Of a DNA stretch of 64,000 nt, positions 48,300-58,873 are shown one piece after another. The notes beneath the pieces are model-generated. The model had not been told where the DNA came from. It was given only the letters and a program-made list of their open reading frames with translations, and did not search any database. This stretch comes from Monosporascus cannonballus (taxonomy: Eukaryota > Ascomycota > Sordariomycetes > Xylariales). Position 1 is the stretch's first letter. Each line of letters opens with the position of its first letter. The position numbers and the translations under genes were made by a program. The stretch spans positions 46,080-110,079 of the forward strand of contig QJNS01000256.1 of assembly GCA_004154925.1 (NCBI GenBank), read 5' to 3'.

Positions 48300-49560
48300 A
48301 TGGTTCCCTTTATAATTCGATTTTAAAAAGGTTTTTTTTCCTAGCCTTAATAATAATTTTCCTTAATTCCGCAAAATATTATTAAAGTTTAGGAACCGGA
48401 GCAGGAGGAGGTCGAAAAAAGAAAGAAAGAATATAAGGCAGAAAGCCAAAAGAAAAAGTCTTCCGCAAAGAAAAAATTAAATGCTTTAAAGGTAAAAGTC
48501 CAGATTTTAAAAAAAGAAAATGCCCAATTAAAGGGAAAAAAACCGGCTTTTTTATAGTTTGGCTTTCTTAGAGGATGAAGCCAAGGAACTGGTTATTAAT
48601 TATTTATGCTAAACCTAAAATAAATATAAATAAAAACCTTAACCTTATTATTATTCGGCGTTAACCGAATATAAAAAAAAACTATTCCGCCTTTAAATTA
48701 TAACGAAATGCCAGATATTAAAAGCTATAAGCCAATTTCCTTAAAGCCTTATAATGGATTAAAAAACCTTAATGGATTTTTGGTTTAGGCCAGATTTCAC
48801 CTTAAGTTTTATAAAAATTCCTTACCGGAAAAGTATTAAAAAATAATAGTTATTTTTTAATTATTAATCGGACGAATTTGTTTATGGTTCGAATTTATTT
48901 TAATAAATTATTTTAAACGATACTTAAAAAAATTTTCGGATTTTATTAATTATATTTTCAGTAATTATAAGAATTTCGAAAAAAAATACGTATTTTATTT
49001 AAAAATCCAGATAAAAAATAATATGTAATTAAGTAATTTTATCTTTTTTGCCAAATTAAATTAACGTCCAAATATATAACTAATTTTAATTATTTGGGCG
49101 CCATTTCAAATTTACCAAAAAAATGCGTTATTTTATCCTTATTACGATAGTTTAAAACTTTAAGTTAAAAATAAGTTATATATAAAATTTAAAATTAAAT
49201 CTTTTGCAAAATATATAAATAAGGTTATTATTGCCAACCGATAAACCTTTAATTGATATTTCGAGAAAAAAGGAACCGGCAAACGAAATAATGACAAAAA
49301 CTTTAATAACCGAACTAGGAAGGATAAGGGCAAACCTTAGAAAAAAACGAATTCCGCTTTGAAAAAGCCTAAAAAAAATAAGTTTAAAGTAAAATATTTT
49401 AATTATAGCAAAAAGGGATATTTTAAAAGCGAATATTATTTTTCTGCCAAAAGGAATTCCAAAAAAAAGGGATTTTTTAATCCCAGAAAAAAGCTAGGGC
49501 GGCTAAATAAGAAACCGACAGTAAGGTAAAAAAGAAAAAAAAAAGTTAATTCGATTTTTT
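48300..49560 (+). pseudogene. B gag relic
   Basis: It aligns with A gag (17970-19170). The knuckle at 49395-49442 reads YFNYSKKGYFKSEYY, so all Cys and the His positions are Tyr. The segment ahead of it contains Lys/Glu-rich pieces such as KEKIKCFKG-like basic stretches in broken frames. Limits are approximate. Confidence 0.7.
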
Positions 49561-50439
49561 TCTAGCCAGAATTTATTATTGCCATAACTACTTAAATCCA
49601 AAATAATAACCCAAAGTACGAAAATTATTTTATTTACCAGGATTTTAAAATTAAAGTTTACAAATATTATTTAGGATAAACCGCTTTCAAAATAACCATA
49701 AAACTAAAATACCAATATTACCTTAATTCCCAAAAATATAAGATATATATAAAAAATGATTAATTTCGACCAAATATTAACAATTACGGATAATTATTCC
49801 CAAAATTTTACGAATTTTTAAAATGTATTATTTACAGGAAAATACTATTAGTAAATCCTTATAATTTATTACATTTTATTATTTATTATTAGGATAATTA
49901 TTTTATTTATTTTAAAACTAAAAAAGAAATTTAGCCAGGATAAAATAATAAGACTTTTACCGAATTAAACGATAAATACCAATATATTAAAATTTTCCGA
50001 TAATCAAAATACTTTAAGTTTTATTATTTATACCCCGAATTAAAATAAAATTAAAAGGTTATATCGTAAAAATACCTATATTATTTTCCGATATTTTGTA
50101 TTTAATACGAATTCTTAAATATGGGAATATTTTTTTCGGAAATTTACCTTTTTAACCCTATAATTCGGGAAATACGGAATAAAAAGATAAATTAGGAAAA
50201 AAACCAGATTTTAAAACCTTAATGCAAATACGGCAAAAAAACATAATTCCGGTATAAGGACGACTAATATATTAAATATATTATTAAAAAAGTTTATAAA
50301 TAAAGGTTTATTTAAATCGGAAATTAACCGAAATTAAAAAATTATAAAGGCTTTCGAAAATAAAGTAATAAAAAGTTTTAATCGATAAGACCTTATATAA
50401 AGTAATAAAAGGAATACATAATCAAATTAAAATTTCCCT

Positions 50440-53400
50440 TTAATATCATAATAAAATATTTAAAATAATAATTAATTCCGGCGCAAAAAATAATTTTATT
50501 TCCTTTATTATAATAGAAAAATATTAAATTCCTTGGAAATATAAATTAAAGTTTTATAAATTACGTACGGTAAATAATAATTTATTTACTTACGAAAAAA
50601 AATTAATTTTTCGAAAAATAAAGGAACTTCCAGTATAAATTTAAAGATATTAAAAATATCTTTCGTTAGATATCGCCGACATCTCTAAATACGATATTAT
50701 TTTGGGAATATTTTGACGTTATTTTAACAATTTAAGGATTAATTAAAAAAATAAACGTTTTCTTGGGATAAAATATTAAATAAAAATAATCAAAAAATTT
50801 ATTATGTTATTAAGGAAGTACGGATCTCTAATTAAAATTTTATAATATTATTAAAATATTACGGATTTAAAAAATTATTTAAAAATAAAAAAGTTTATGA
50901 ATTATTATTTTATAATTAATAAAATTATTAAATATTTATTAAGGAAAAATATTATCCTAAATTCCATAAAATTTATTATATAAATCCAAAAAAATCGAAA
51001 ACCTTATAAAAAATATATAATTAGATTTAAAAAAAGGATATATTTAATTTTTTAACTCCTTTATTAGATATTTAGTTTTTATGGTACTAAAAATTAAGGA
51101 TAATAAATAAAAATTAATAAAACCAAAAACCCTATTTATCGAAAAATGGTTAATTACAAATAATTAAATAATATTATAATCAAAAATAAATATTTTTTAA
51201 TATTTATAAATATTTTGAAAAAAATATTAATAAAATTAAATGATTTATAGTATTTAATTTTCGTAATAATTATTACTGCATTAAAATAACCAAAGAAAAA
51301 AAATAAAAAACGGTATTTAAAATAATATATGGACTTTATAAATATAAAGTAATATTTATGGGATTTATTAATATTTTCGCCAATTTCCAAAATTTAATAA
51401 TAATTACTTTCCGATAATTTTTGGATAAATTCGTATTTGTTTATTTCGACAATATTTTTATTTATTCCGAAACCTTAAAAAATATAAAAAATATATTACT
51501 TAAGTACTTAAAACTTTGGACGAAACCAATATTCGAATTAACCTTATTAAAAACGTATAGCATATTTAAAAATTGGATTTTTTTGGGATTTATTTTTATA
51601 TTAAAATAAATTTAAATTTAACGTTTTAAATTAAAAGTAATTAAAAATTAACCTATCCTTAATAAAGCGACCATTATAAATATCCGATAAATTTTAAAAT
51701 TTACGGGTTACGTATGCGGCTTAATTAAAGAATATAAAGATATAATTAGGCCTTTAACGAAACTTATTATTAAGGAATACGTTAGGAAAAGATTTAAATT
51801 TCCAGAAAAAACAAAAAAAATATTCCGGGAATTAAAAAAGGCAATTATTAACGGATTTATTATAAGGATATTAAATTTAGATAAAACGAAATAATTAAAA
51901 ATAAATATTTTAAAATATGCCTTAAACGTAATTTTAAAATAACAAAAAAATAACGGTAAATAATATTTAGTAACGTATTATTCGAAAGTATTCCGAAATA
52001 TAAAATTTCGATACCAGATTTATAACAAAAAATTATTAATAATTATTAATATTTTTAAAAAATAAACACTTTTTTTAATAAAATAAAAAAACTTTAATAT
52101 TTATTTTAATTATAAAAATCTTATACGATTTATAAAAGCATAAAAATTAAACAAACGATACAAAAAATAATAGATTTTTTTATCTAGATTTAATTTCAAA
52201 ATATATTATATTAAAAAAAATATTTAGACGGATATTTTTAATTATAAAAAGAATTACGATTCCAAAATCCCCAAAAAAAATATATAAATATTATAATATA
52301 ATAAAGACGGAATAATATATTTATGCGAAATAATTAAAAATTTAATTATTAAACTTTTAATACGGTTCCGAAATTTTTATAATATAAAAAAATAAAAAGA
52401 AATTCAATAATTAAAAGGATAACCAAAAGATTAATTATTATATTACGGCAAAATTTATGTTCTTAAGGATTAATAAAAATAATTCGTAAAAGAATTCTAT
52501 AAGGACTTATTATATAAATACTAAGGAATTTTTAAAATTACCTAACGGCTATAAAAAAAGTATAATTTCCTTAAGTTACGCCGTATGGTCAAAATAATTA
52601 TCAAAAATTGTAATATTTATAATAAAATTAAAACAATACGTTATAAGCCTTATAAATTATTATAACTTATTAACATTCCTAATAAAACATAAAATATTAT
52701 AACTTAGAATTTTATTATTAACTTATATTTATTTAAAAACCTAATTATTAAAAATAAATATAATAAAATATAAATAATTTTTAATAAATTTACCAAATAT
52801 AAATATTTTTATTTTTTTAAAAAAATATAACAGCAAAATAATTAGCTTATATTTTTATTAAATAATACCTTAATAAGCATAAGATATTTAAAAAATCGTT
52901 TTAAACCAAAATATATTATTTATTTTAAAATTCGGTATTAATTTTTTTAAATAAATTAATATTAAATTTAAGTTTTTAATAACGTATTATCTTTAAATAA
53001 ATAATTAAACCGAAAAATTAAATTAAATTTTAAAATAATACTTGCGAAATTACGTTAATTATTAATAAAATAATTAAATAAAATTTTTATTATTGGCATA
53101 AATTACTTATAATATATTTATTAATAAGGATATAAATATATTTTCCCATACAATTATATATAAATATAATACAAAAATAAAATAATTTAAATAACCGTTT
53201 AATAAGGTACCAAAAATTATTATAATTATCTTAAAAACAAAAATATTAATAATAAAAATCAAAACGATTTAAGCCCGTTTCCAAAACGAATTATAATTTT
53301 TATAATAACGGATAATTTAATATTATAATAAGAAAAAAAATTAAAAAATTAATTTTAATAAAAAGAAATAAAGTTTACCTATTATGCCAAAAATAAAACG

Positions 53401-53765
53401 TAATTTCAAATATTTTATAAATTAAAACAAAAAGATTTAACAATAAACTTAACTTTAAAAAACTTAATTTATTTAAAATTAATAAAATTATTTCCAAAAC
53501 GAATTACCGATTATTATTATTATTTAAAAACATAAGAATATACCTTATTTTCCATATTTTTTTACTTAAACCAATATTTAAAAACGCCTTATTAAAAATA
53601 AACCTAAAATTCGAAAAAGACTTTGACAAATTTAACGTTAAATAAAAACTGGATTCCAAAATAATTAAAAATAAAATCCAGTACCTAGTTAAATGGGGAA
53701 AATATTTACATAAAAAAATACGTAAGAACCATTTAATTACTTAACGAATGCGATAAATTTGGTTA
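50440..53765 (+). pseudogene. B pol relic (protease, RT, RNase H, integrase, chromodomain)
   Basis: The protease motif IINSGAK is near 50469-50495, with Asn replacing Asp. Reverse transcriptase is about 51080-51620. The best preserved part, 51421-51609, reads LDKFVFVYFDNIFIYSETLK, where the second Asp of the YxDD-type site is Asn. RNase H is about 52090-52300. Integrase is about 52470-53340. A chromodomain at 53620-53765 reads KNKIQYLVKWGKYLHKK. All pieces match A pol in order. Confidence 0.85.
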
Positions 53766-53879
53766 AGACGTTCTACCGCCAAAATCCTGACCGACCGTCT
53801 TTAATGCGGCTAAGGTTATAGGCGATAACGGTCCCCCGTTCAAATCCAAACCTTCGGCGTTCCAGTTAAAAAAAATAAA

Positions 53880-54480
53880 CACCTCTAAAACGGCGTCCAT
53901 TTCGGAAGCAAGCTGCGCTTACTCCGTTTTTACACAATAACGTTTTTCTTCTAACCTCTTTTATTTTTCCAGTTGATCTAATTTATATCCTTCTTTTAAG
54001 ATAATTACGGCCTTCTTTTTTAGTACTTCCTGTTACAGGCGTAGGCGCCGCAATTAACCGATAAACTTTTGAAATTTTTCTTTTCGCCAACGAAGCGCTT
54101 TTTCTTAACGTTAACGCAGGTTATCCAATTCCTTTTCGGCAACCTTTTGATACGCCATAAAATTATCTTCAACTTTACGTTATTCTTTTTTAAGACGGTC
54201 GCGTTTTTCGCCTAGCCTCATCAAAGAATTTATAACCAAAACGTCATAAACGGAACGCTAACGACAAATACAATAGCTGCAACTTGGGATATCAAGAATA
54301 TAAAAACATTCGGTTTCGCCGAAACGAATATAATTAGAATAAAAGAAAGTCGTAATACCAAACTTTTTGATGTAAGCGGCACAAGAATCGCAAGAATTGC
54401 GTTAATTCAAACGAGGTTTTTTTTTTTAAATATAACCTGTTATGGTAAAATTAGTTAAAATATCCCCGAGAACTTTTTTT
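53880..54480 (-). pseudogene. B antisense ORF: Cys cluster plus coiled coil
   Basis: A single minus-strand frame of about 200 codons reads antisense to B, just inside the 3' LTR. The N-terminal third has NSCDSCAAYIKKFG, GETECFY and IPSCSYCICR: Cys pairs like a zinc-binding module. It continues SLMRLGEKRDRLKKE, FMAYQKVAEKELDNLR, KALRWRKEKFQKFIG and GYKLDQLEK, a charged coiled-coil-like region. Stops are TAA/TAG at sites where Gln fits. GC content is higher than in the surrounding pol. A and the D/E/F lineage carry similar frames in the same place. The product is unknown. Confidence 0.62.
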
Positions 54481-54546
54481 AACAAAATGAAGTGGTTACT
54501 TACGGTTTTTATCTTTAGGATAAAAATCCTTAGAGAAAGGAAATAA

Positions 54547-54972
54547 TGTTACAGGAATAAGGGTTCCTATCTTGAGGAGACTAATTTTTAAGGCCTAGCG
54601 CGGACTTGTTATGGTTAAATTCCGGATAAGGAAGTTTGGCTTTTAAGGTAATCTAATTAATTTAGGTAATCTAAGTAATTTACGACCAGATCATATAAAT
54701 CACATAAATCCACGATATACTTACTTTAGGAATTAGGATATATAATAAATCGGTCTTTTATATAAATAGTACTTACTTAATTTCGCTCTTTAACTATTAA
54801 TCTAAGCTTTTAACCAGAGGTAATTGTACCGTTCTCTAATTGAAAAAGGAGTACCTTAAAATCTCCTTAACGAACATATTAAATTATTCCTCGCCTTATT
54901 ATTACCTGCAAATCAAGACCCCTTTCGGATACTGTTCATACCTCCAGGTGGATGTATGACAGGTTCGTTACA
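54547..54972 (+). repeat. B 3' LTR
   Basis: It begins TGTTACAGGAATAAGGG and ends GGTTCGTTACA. The outer end keeps ACCTCCAGGTGGATG; the inner start has more changes than the matching part of the 5' LTR. Confidence 0.9.
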
Positions 54973-55054
54973 ATAATAAATTATCGGTAAGCATACGTAA
55001 CCAGATTTACGAAACGTATTATATCAAATTAATAACTTAAAAAGGAAAAATAAT

Positions 55055-55260
55055 TATAAAAATATAACCCTTATAAGGATAAAACTGCTAACCGATTAAC
55101 TATTAATCAGCTACCGACCTACTTATTAATATAAATCTATTATCTGGCAGCTAATGGGAAACGCCAAATAAAAATAACCTAATACATATATTTCTTGAAA
55201 TCTGCTTTACGACTAGTCGGAGATCACCTTACCCAGCTCACAGCTGTCTATTATTTTACA
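55055..55260 (+). repeat. C2 3' LTR
   Basis: A 206-bp copy that starts TATAAAAATATAACCC (TGTAAG changed) and ends CTATTATTTTACA. The outer 60 bp (GGAGATCACCTTACCCAGC) are nearly unmutated. Between B and this LTR lie only 77 bp of C2. Confidence 0.9.
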
Positions 55261-55265
55261 CTTAA

Positions 55266-57000
55266 AAGGAAATTTGTATTAAGTTAAGGTTTATACGGAT
55301 TATCAGAATTTTATCCGATTTATTACGATTAAGGAATTTATAAAACAATAATTTCGTTATGCAGAAAAATTGGCGAATTTCGATTTCGTTATTATCTATA
55401 AAAAAACTTTAAAAAATAATAAAGTAAATACCTTAAGTAAGTAACCAAATTTTAAAGAAAAATTAATTAAAATTAGCCATATAATTTTCGATATTATTAT
55501 AAAAAGATATTTACGCCTATAATAAATTGTGATAATTCAGATAACACTTTTTAATATATATTAAGAAATTTAGCAATATAATATTAATTTTCCAAAAAAT
55601 CTAAAACCGAATAAAATATAAGTTTTAAAAAAATATTAAAAAGATTTAATACGAAAAATATACGAATATTAATTATATGGATATCCAGGAATTTACAAAA
55701 CTTTAAAACGGCTTTAACGTATATATTCCTTTTTTAAAATGAAATTAATAATACAGAAAATTATACGGTAATGCGATATTTGCGCCAAAGCAAAAACTCA
55801 ACGATACAAACCATACGAAAAATTACAGTTATTACTAGTCGTAAAATAATTATGGTATTTAGCTATATTCGACTTTATTATTAAATTTCTTATGTTAAAA
55901 AGTTTAATTACAGAAAAATATTACGATAGCATTTTTATAATCGTTAACCGATTTATAAAATTTTCTTGTTTCTTATTATATTACGAAAATACAAATGCCG
56001 AACAAATGGCATATATTTTTTAAAAACATTTTTAATATATACGGATCACTAATAGAAATTATTTTAAATAAAGGATTAATATTTGTATTTAAATTGTGAT
56101 AAAACCTAATATTATAAATCGATTTAAATTATAAGTTACTTAATGTATTTAAAGCTTAAACAAACAAATAAATAAAACGAATAAATTAAACCTTAAAAAT
56201 CTATTTACGATATTATATTAATTACGAATAAAATAATTAATTTAAAAAATTATTAATTACATAATTAACTTATAATACTAATTATTATGAAAATATTAAA
56301 ATAATGTTAATAAATATAAATTTTAATTTTATTCTAAAAGTTTATAAAAAATACGTAATAATAATTTAATTAATATTAAAGCAATCCTTACATTAAAATA
56401 ATTATAAATAAGTATGCTAAAAAATAAAAACGCAATTAAAATTCGTACGAAATTAAATAAATAAGTATTATAATTAAAAAAAGTTAAAAAGATTAATTTT
56501 CAAAAGGGGGAAAATGGTTTTTTTCGCCATAAAAAATATTTAAATAAAAGGACCTAATAAATAATTTAATTTTAAATATATCGACGAATATAAAATTACT
56601 AAAAAAAATCTTAAAAAATAATTATTAATTAAAATTCTTACTAAGAGTTAAATTCTATTTAATTTTTTATATTTTTTTATTCGAATTAACAGCAAATATA
56701 ATTAAAGTATATACGGTATAAAACGATATAAAAGTGGAAAATAAACAAATATACGAAATAAAAAAGATTTTCGATATACGAAAATAAAAGGAATTTACTT
56801 AATATCGAATTAAATGGAAAAAATATTTAAATTCCGAAAATATTTAGGAATTAACTAAAAACTTTATTAATGCCTAACGCTTATTAAAAAATTTTTACCA
56901 GTAATAACGAAACTACCTGAAATAATGGTATTTTAATTTATAAGATTTAAGGAAAAAAGCCCTTAATTTACCGTATTTTAATTAATAACGTCCATTTTAC
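55266..57000 (+). pseudogene. D RNase H end, integrase and chromodomain
   Basis: It resumes RNase H with YTDYQNFIRF and NFDFVIIYKKTLKNNKVNTL. The integrase zinc module follows at 55670-55800, with YGYPGIYKTLKRL and RCDICAKAKTQR-like CDIC (55773-55784); His positions are Tyr. The core reads SIFIIVNRFIKFSCFLLY (first Asp now Asn) and NAEQMAYIF near 55930-56030. A chromodomain at 56741-56878 reads YEIKKIFDIRK, then YRIKWKKYLNSENI. Frame stops are of Gln/Trp type. Confidence 0.82.
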
Positions 57001-57159
57001 TTAAGGCCTATATCTTAATTATAAACTTTAATTCCAATTACGTAAAATCGTTAAAATCGTCCAAAGATTAAAAGGTATAATTAATAAATTTTGCATTTTG
57101 AGATTAATGGTATTAACGTTAACGACGTATACGTAAAAAACGCATAAAAACTTCGGATA

Positions 57160-57422
57160 AAGATTTTTCGGTTATTAACTTTTTTTTTAATTTTTTTTTA
57201 ATTCCGCAATATAACGATTAATTATAGAAATAAAAACTTTTGTTCCCTTATAAAAACAATTCCGACAAATATATTTCTTATAACGAAAAATCCCATTTAT
57301 TATTTGGTAATTAAGTTGTCGAGCAAAACAAAAAAAAAAGGTATTACGTTAAAATTTTCGAATTCGATTAAATTAACCAAGGTAAGTTGCTGTTCGGATT
57401 TGCGAAAACGACGTTTAGACAT
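57160..57422 (-). pseudogene. D antisense ORF relic
   Basis: The minus-strand frame starts at ATG 57420-57422 and reads MSKRRFRKSEQQLTLVNLIE. It then slips at a run of ten T near 57330. In the shifted frame it continues RYKKYICRNCFYKGTKVF and INRYIAELKKN. The Cys pair followed by charged residues, and the place next to the 3' LTR, match the antisense frames of E and F. The homopolymer slip could be a mutation or a sequencing error. Confidence 0.45.
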
Positions 57423-57508
57423 ACCGGAAGATATATTAAGGGAATGCAGAAAGCTTACCGAAAAAAAAAGGAAATCTTAAGGGCAAAATTTTTGGAAAGG
57501 GGAGATCG

Positions 57509-57932
57509 TATTATGGCCTAACGGGCCACGGTCTCCAGAAACGGTCTAATATGACCTAACTATAAGTGCAGGGGGGGGTAGGTTACGTAATGGATTACCA
57601 ATTTACCGGTGGTGAGCCAGTGAGCCGGATTATTAATTTACTGGTGGTGAGCCAGTAAGCCGGATTACCAACTTACTAGTAATAAGCCAGTGAGCCGGAT
57701 TACTAACTTATTGGTGGTAATCCAGCAAGCAGAAGAAGGATATATACGTTTATTGTTCCTATAGTTTAGATAATACCAGTTTGTAATACAACATCGTTAT
57801 TTAAGGTATTTTTGGAATTACGAGACGTAATACGATTACTGCATCTATTGCTTAGATTCCCACGATACTACTGCTAACGTAAACCAGTACGACTAAGGTT
57901 TAATAATTGGTTAAACCCCCTAGTTCGTCACA
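57509..57932 (+). repeat. D 3' LTR
   Basis: A 424-bp LTR starting TATTATGGCCTAACGG and ending GTTCGTCACA. It holds three full 35-bp tandem units plus partial ones at about 57586-57725 (variants of GGTGAGCCAGTGAGCCGG). It is the least RIP-damaged LTR of the D/E/F lineage and lies 145 bp from the end of the nest. Confidence 0.9.
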
Positions 57933-57937
57933 TTTAT

Positions 57938-58076
57938 CGGCTTTACGATCGATCCTGTCGAGCCTGGCTTTATAGGCTTTACGATCGATCTTATCGAGCC
58001 ATTACGTGACTTGACTTACATAGCTTAGTCATTTATTGTGACTGTTTCCGAGGCCGTAACTTGTTGGGTTATAACA
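57938..58076 (-). repeat. F 5' LTR, distal part
   Basis: It continues the F LTR from 28995. It has ACGATCGAT tandem units and ends GGGTTATAACA, followed by the duplication AGATA (58077-58081). This is the right end of the whole nest, and the base composition changes to host level here. Confidence 0.88.
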
Positions 58077-58873
58077 AGATACCCCTATTCCACGACAGAT
58101 AAGGAGCGGAGAAGGTCGGGATAACATAACCATTAGGCTGAGTATCTGGCGGTGGCGTAGGAGATCCGTAGCAATCCTCTGCCAAGTAGCGTGAATGCGC
58201 ATTATTAATCGTTTGCAATAAGCGGGTGAAATGTCCATCACTGGAGCGGTTTGTGTCGGAGGCGCGATACATTTTGGAATATAAACCCCAAAAACCTCCT
58301 TGCAATTCTTGAATCCCGATATGGCGATGCTAGGAGGCAAAGGTAGATTTCCGGGGATACTGACGACTTGCTTCTTCTGTAGGTATAAGACCCAACTTCC
58401 ACGCACAAGAGCAAGAGGAAATCCGAAAAAAAAAAAGCAAAACTGGGGAGCGAAGGAAACCTAGACAATGTGTGTAAGGTTCTTTCTAAGAACGCAACTG
58501 GAGGATCAAGCGTCTACAAGTCTCGCCTGAGTGGCCGAGACTCGAATAATTATCGCGTCCAATCCTAATGCCTTATATTTGCAAAACTGATAATATGTCA
58601 AGGGAGTATCATTCCATCCACATGCCACGATGTCAGCAGGAGATTCGAAAAGCCCCGCTCGGTGATCAGGATTATGCATAGGCTTTCCAATCATTCGTCA
58701 CCGGGGTCCACTCCTTTGAAGGGGGCATCCAGCATATAATCACATTAGAGCCGCATGCCTGACATACTCTTCCAACCCTACCAGGTCCTTCGAGTGATTC
58801 ACCAGAGACACTGCTACATACAAGGGCAACTCAATTACATCATGCTTTCGAAATGGCTCAGAGGGGCAATTCG
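58077..58873. other. GC-balanced host DNA without a recognised gene
   Basis: The sequence has ordinary composition and no obvious repeats. On the minus strand, 58506-58694 is an open frame of 62 codons (MIGKPMHNPDHRAGLFESPA at its start). I do not recognise it and no splice partner was found. The longer minus ORF at 58029-58406 crosses the LTR junction and is not credible. Confidence 0.4.

Larger units (their letters stand above)
47668..54972 (+). mobile_element. Element B: Ty3/Gypsy retrotransposon inside C2
   Basis: B is a complete 7305-bp element near the 3' end of C2, with duplication ATAAT (47663-47667 and 54973-54977). The LTRs are 47668-48093 and 54547-54972, both exactly 426 bp. The domain set is that of element A, and the two share internal sequence throughout, including stops in part. 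It is at the third level of nesting (F, D, C2, B). Confidence 0.93.
40562..55260 (+). mobile_element. Element C2: Ty3/Gypsy retrotransposon in D RNase H
   Basis: C2 lies on the plus strand. Its 206-bp LTRs are at 40562-40767 and 55055-55260 and its duplication is CTTAA (40557-40561 and 55261-55265). It contains a solo LTR (45179-45298) and element B (47668-54972); removing both leaves 7264 bp. It is the same family as C1 and is inserted in the same D copy in opposite orientation. Confidence 0.92.
28996..57932 (+). mobile_element. Element D: Ty3/Gypsy retrotransposon inside F 5' LTR
   Basis: D lies on the plus strand with duplication TTTAT. The LTRs are 28996-29384 (389 bp) and 57509-57932 (424 bp). 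Removing C1 (30200-37660) and C2 (40562-55260) with their duplications leaves 6767 bp. Gag is split by C1 and RNase H by C2. In both cases the reading restarts in the same place, matching the uninterrupted E copy. It belongs to the D/E/F lineage. Confidence 0.92.
6834..58076 (-). mobile_element. Element F: Ty3/Gypsy retrotransposon hosting the whole nest
   Basis: F is the outermost element, on the minus strand. Its left (3') LTR is 6834-7260. Its right (5') LTR is split by element D into 28744-28995 and 57938-58076. The target duplication AGATA at 6829-6833 and 58077-58081 is perfect across 51 kb. Removing E (9094-24638) and D (28996-57932), each with one 5-bp duplication, leaves about 6.75 kb, a normal Gypsy length. 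Internal order on the minus strand is gag, protease, reverse transcriptase, RNase H, integrase, chromodomain, with an antisense frame near the 3' LTR. Every coding part is disabled by RIP-type stops. The internal sequence is closely related to D and E, whereas the upstream half of the LTR differs. Confidence 0.9.

Noticed and set aside
1..58076. Centromere
   Set aside because: A long RIP-mutated AT-rich nest can form fungal centromeres, but such blocks also occur elsewhere. Nothing in the sequence decides it without CENP-A or Hi-C data.
58029..58406. 125-codon minus-strand ORF
   Set aside because: It crosses the junction between the F LTR and host DNA, has no recognisable domain, and overlaps other shadow frames.
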